This document shows positions 6,002-7,470 of a stretch of 7,470 bases of DNA, one piece after another. A model generated the notes under the pieces. That model was not told the DNA's origin and did no database searches. It saw only the letters and a list, made by a program, of their open reading frames with translations. The position numbers and the translations under genes were made by a program. Location of the stretch: NCBI GenBank assembly GCA_021774955.1, contig JAJFIN010000135.1, forward strand, positions 1 through 7,470, in the 5' to 3' direction. Source of the stretch: Alphaproteobacteria bacterium. Lineage in GTDB: Bacteria; Pseudomonadota; Alphaproteobacteria; M2410. Positions within the stretch are counted from its first letter, which is position 1; the number at the start of each line of letters is the position of its first letter.

Positions 6002-7225
6002 TCACATTTTGGAATCAAGATCTCTATCGCGAACAATATGTTCTAGATCGGGAACCAATAGATAGAGTTGCTGTCGAAGATCACCAAGATCACAGGCACC
6101 ACTTGAAACACTTATCCGTAAATTTTCGAGATTTCCGAAAAACTCGTTAGGATTTTCGAGAACAGGTTCACGAACTATGTCAATTTCTCTAAATCTGCTT
6201 GAATCGACACTTTCTGTGGCGGCATAAAATTCTTCAATGTCTTTTTCACCGCTAGTATCTGTTGGTGCAAAGAAGCATGGCCATTCGTGGGTTTCAAGAT
6301 TTGCCAGTTCTTCAGACATCGCGATTGCTTCAGATTCACTTGAACATTTTACCGGTTGATAATTGTGATGTTCGAGAAAAACTTCTGCAATTTGTGAAAA
6401 AGTCATTGTTGATTCATCGGATTCAAAACGGGGTACAAGAACATCCCGTGATTGCCCAAGAAAAGCGGCGAGGAGGCAAAGGTGGCCCGCTTCTTCGTGT
6501 GAGATAAAATACCGTCGCGTATCGCTGGGGGCTGAAAGTGGCTGGCGTTTCAACATTCGGTGATTGAACCCATCCAACAAACTACCCGAGGAGAACGCGA
6601 CATTTGCAAAGCGCGCACTAGTGGCCGGAATATCTTGCGCAAATGCCCACATGACCTTTTCCATCAGCGCTTTTGTCCCACCCATAAGGTTTGCGCTACG
6701 AACTGATTTATCCGACGACACGGAGAAAAATCTTCGTCCTTTTCCTGATTCTTTTAGATAACTCAAGAGACTTAGGACACTGAATACATTTGTGTCTATC
6801 ATCCGCGATAGAGTGAATGGGTCACGTTCTGATCGTACATGTTTCATCGCAGCGAAATTCAAAATGTAGTCATACGTGTGCATTGCATCTATGAACTCGC
6901 CAAATTCTCTAGCGCGAATGTCAATGCAAAAAGTTTGGAAGTCGTCGCAAACGGTTATCGCTGATGCTCTAAGGTCGCGCACGACTTCGACAAGTCCGTT
7001 CTCACTCAGATCGACTAAATGCAATGTAGCAGGCGAACAAAATGTCAGGAGCTGCCGAGTAAATGTTGAGCCAATGGCGCCAGAAGCCCCTAAAATCAGG
7101 ATCCGCTTGCCTTGGACACTTGCAATTATTTCCTTCAAGTGCGTCTCGACATCTTCCATAAAAAGCGAATGGCTTCTTCCCAGAATCTTGGTCAGCAGTG
7201 GATCGGAAGTATCATGAAAATGCAT
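6002..7225 (-). CDS. UDP-N-acetylglucosamine 4,6-dehydratase-type SDR (FlaA1/CapD superfamily, soluble form)
   Basis: The 407-residue protein has no membrane segments, unlike long CapD/WbpM enzymes. Landmarks are an N-terminal LLTKILGRSHSLFMED stretch (10-25) typical of this subgroup, the NAD(P)-binding ILILGASGAIGS (42-53; G46, G49, G52), LNFAAMKHVRSERDP (122-136), the active-site segment SVSSDKSVRSANLMGGTK (168-185), FANVAFSSGSLLDGF (206-220), RRYFISHEEA (237-246), and a C-terminal extension with EWPCFFAPTDTSGEKD seen in full-length relatives. The usual catalytic Tyr is Met181 with Lys185 and Asp172-Lys173 retained, as in the Ser-Met-Lys type known from WbpM. Expected reaction: NAD(P)-dependent conversion of a UDP-HexNAc to the 4-keto-6-deoxy sugar in the cytoplasm, with or without C5 inversion. 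The ATG at 7225 is chosen because the conserved N-terminal segment begins soon after it; the upstream ribosome site is weak. It is first in the operon, feeding the aminotransferase 4 nt downstream. Confidence 0.87.
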   Translation of the reverse strand: MHFHDTSDPLLTKILGRSHSLFMEDVETHLKEIIASVQGKRILILGASGAIGSTFTRQLLTFCSPATLHLVDLSENGLVEVVRDLRASAITVCDDFQTFCIDIRAREFGEFIDAMHTYDYILNFAAMKHVRSERDPFTLSRMIDTNVFSVLSLLSYLKESGKGRRFFSVSSDKSVRSANLMGGTKALMEKVMWAFAQDIPATSARFANVAFSSGSLLDGFNHRMLKRQPLSAPSDTRRYFISHEEAGHLCLLAAFLGQSRDVLVPRFESDESTMTFSQIAEVFLEHHNYQPVKCSSESEAIAMSEELANLETHEWPCFFAPTDTSGEKDIEEFYAATESVDSSRFREIDIVREPVLENPNEFFGNLENLRISVSSGACDLGDLRQQLYLLVPDLEHIVRDRDLDSKM

Positions 7226-7470
7226 AGTTGAGCTTCAAGCGGATTCTGTCAGTTTTTTTAAATTTCGATGATCAGGCTTATGTTAATGCAATCGGCTTGT
7301 CTATAGGATCGCAGGATCACACTGGCGAAATGGAGGGAGAGATTTGATTGGTTTATTCATGACCAAAATCGAGTTTACTAGAGGCAAAGGTGTTGCAAAG
7401 GACCAACTAACCAGCGGCGCTAGGTCGATGTATCAACAGAATTGACTGGAAAGCTCGGACATCCCAATCT
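7226..7470 (-). promoter_or_regulatory. Presumed leader/promoter region of the six-gene operon
   Basis: These 245 bases upstream of the first operon gene contain no convincing gene on either strand. The promoter of the operon is expected here, but I cannot pick a good -10/-35 pair: TTGCAT (7284-7279 region, minus strand) has no strong -10 partner at normal spacing. An A/T-rich patch lies at about 7251-7267, and a short direct repeat AGGATC occurs at 7305-7310 and 7313-7318. I see no JUMPstart/ops element (GGCGGTAG). The far end may belong to an upstream gene outside the window. Confidence 0.3.

Noticed and set aside
5998..6036. Upstream extension of the LegC-like aminotransferase to a TTG at 6036
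   Set aside because: It would add 13 residues not matching the family start, overlap the upstream gene by 35 nt, and has no ribosome site; ATG at 5997 fits the family and the operon spacing.
7305..7318. Direct repeat AGGATC-x2-AGGATC in the operon leader as a possible operator
   Set aside because: Two 6-bp copies are too little evidence, with no associated promoter that I can place.
7359..7445. Small plus-strand open frame of 28 codons (ATG at 7359, TGA at 7443-7445)
   Set aside because: No recognisable motif, no clear ribosome site, and a frame of this size is expected by chance in a non-coding leader.

Overview
The window carries most of a surface-carbohydrate (O-antigen, capsule or similar glycan) gene locus of a Gram-negative bacterium. 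A moderate base composition, short gene junctions, a GTG and a TTG start, and this combination of families suit a free-living, possibly marine, proteobacterium. The lineage is an inference from style and content; no gene here fixes the taxon.

Layout. Bases 1-240 (+) are the 3' end of a GT4-type glycosyltransferase. It converges on a six-gene run that lies wholly on the minus strand and is transcribed from about 7225 down to 333. In transcription order the run is: (1) a soluble UDP-N-acetylhexosamine 4,6-dehydratase-type enzyme of the FlaA1/CapD superfamily (7225-6002); (2) a LegC-like DegT/DnrJ/EryC1/StrS aminotransferase (5997-4843); (3) a NeuD/PglD-type left-handed beta-helix acetyltransferase (4846-4205); (4) a second, clearly different DegT-family aminotransferase (4180-2984); (5) an SpsF-like cytidylyltransferase (2978-2172); (6) a large protein of the LIC12162 putative-transferase family (2066-333). 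The first five junctions are tight (4-nt gap, 4-nt GTGA overlap, 24-nt gap, 5-nt gap), which indicates one operon. A 105-nt gap with a possible weak terminator or attenuator precedes the last gene. Bases 7226-7470 hold no recognisable gene and probably contain the operon leader.

How the genes fit together. Genes 1-3 form a recognisable module: 4,6-dehydration of a UDP-HexNAc, PLP-dependent transamination at C4, then N-acylation of the new amine. This is the route to bacillosamine-type UDP-2,4-diamino sugars, which are also legionaminic acid precursors. Genes 4-6 form a second module: another transamination, CTP-dependent activation of a sugar acid or related compound, and a transferase. The nonulosonate enzymes that would normally join the two modules, a NeuB-type synthase and a NeuC-type hydrolysing epimerase, are absent from the window. 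The final product therefore cannot be named. It may be a legionaminic-like acid whose synthase lies elsewhere, or a distinct cytidylyl-activated amino sugar.

No transposons, CRISPR arrays, tRNA genes, phage genes or defence systems are visible.
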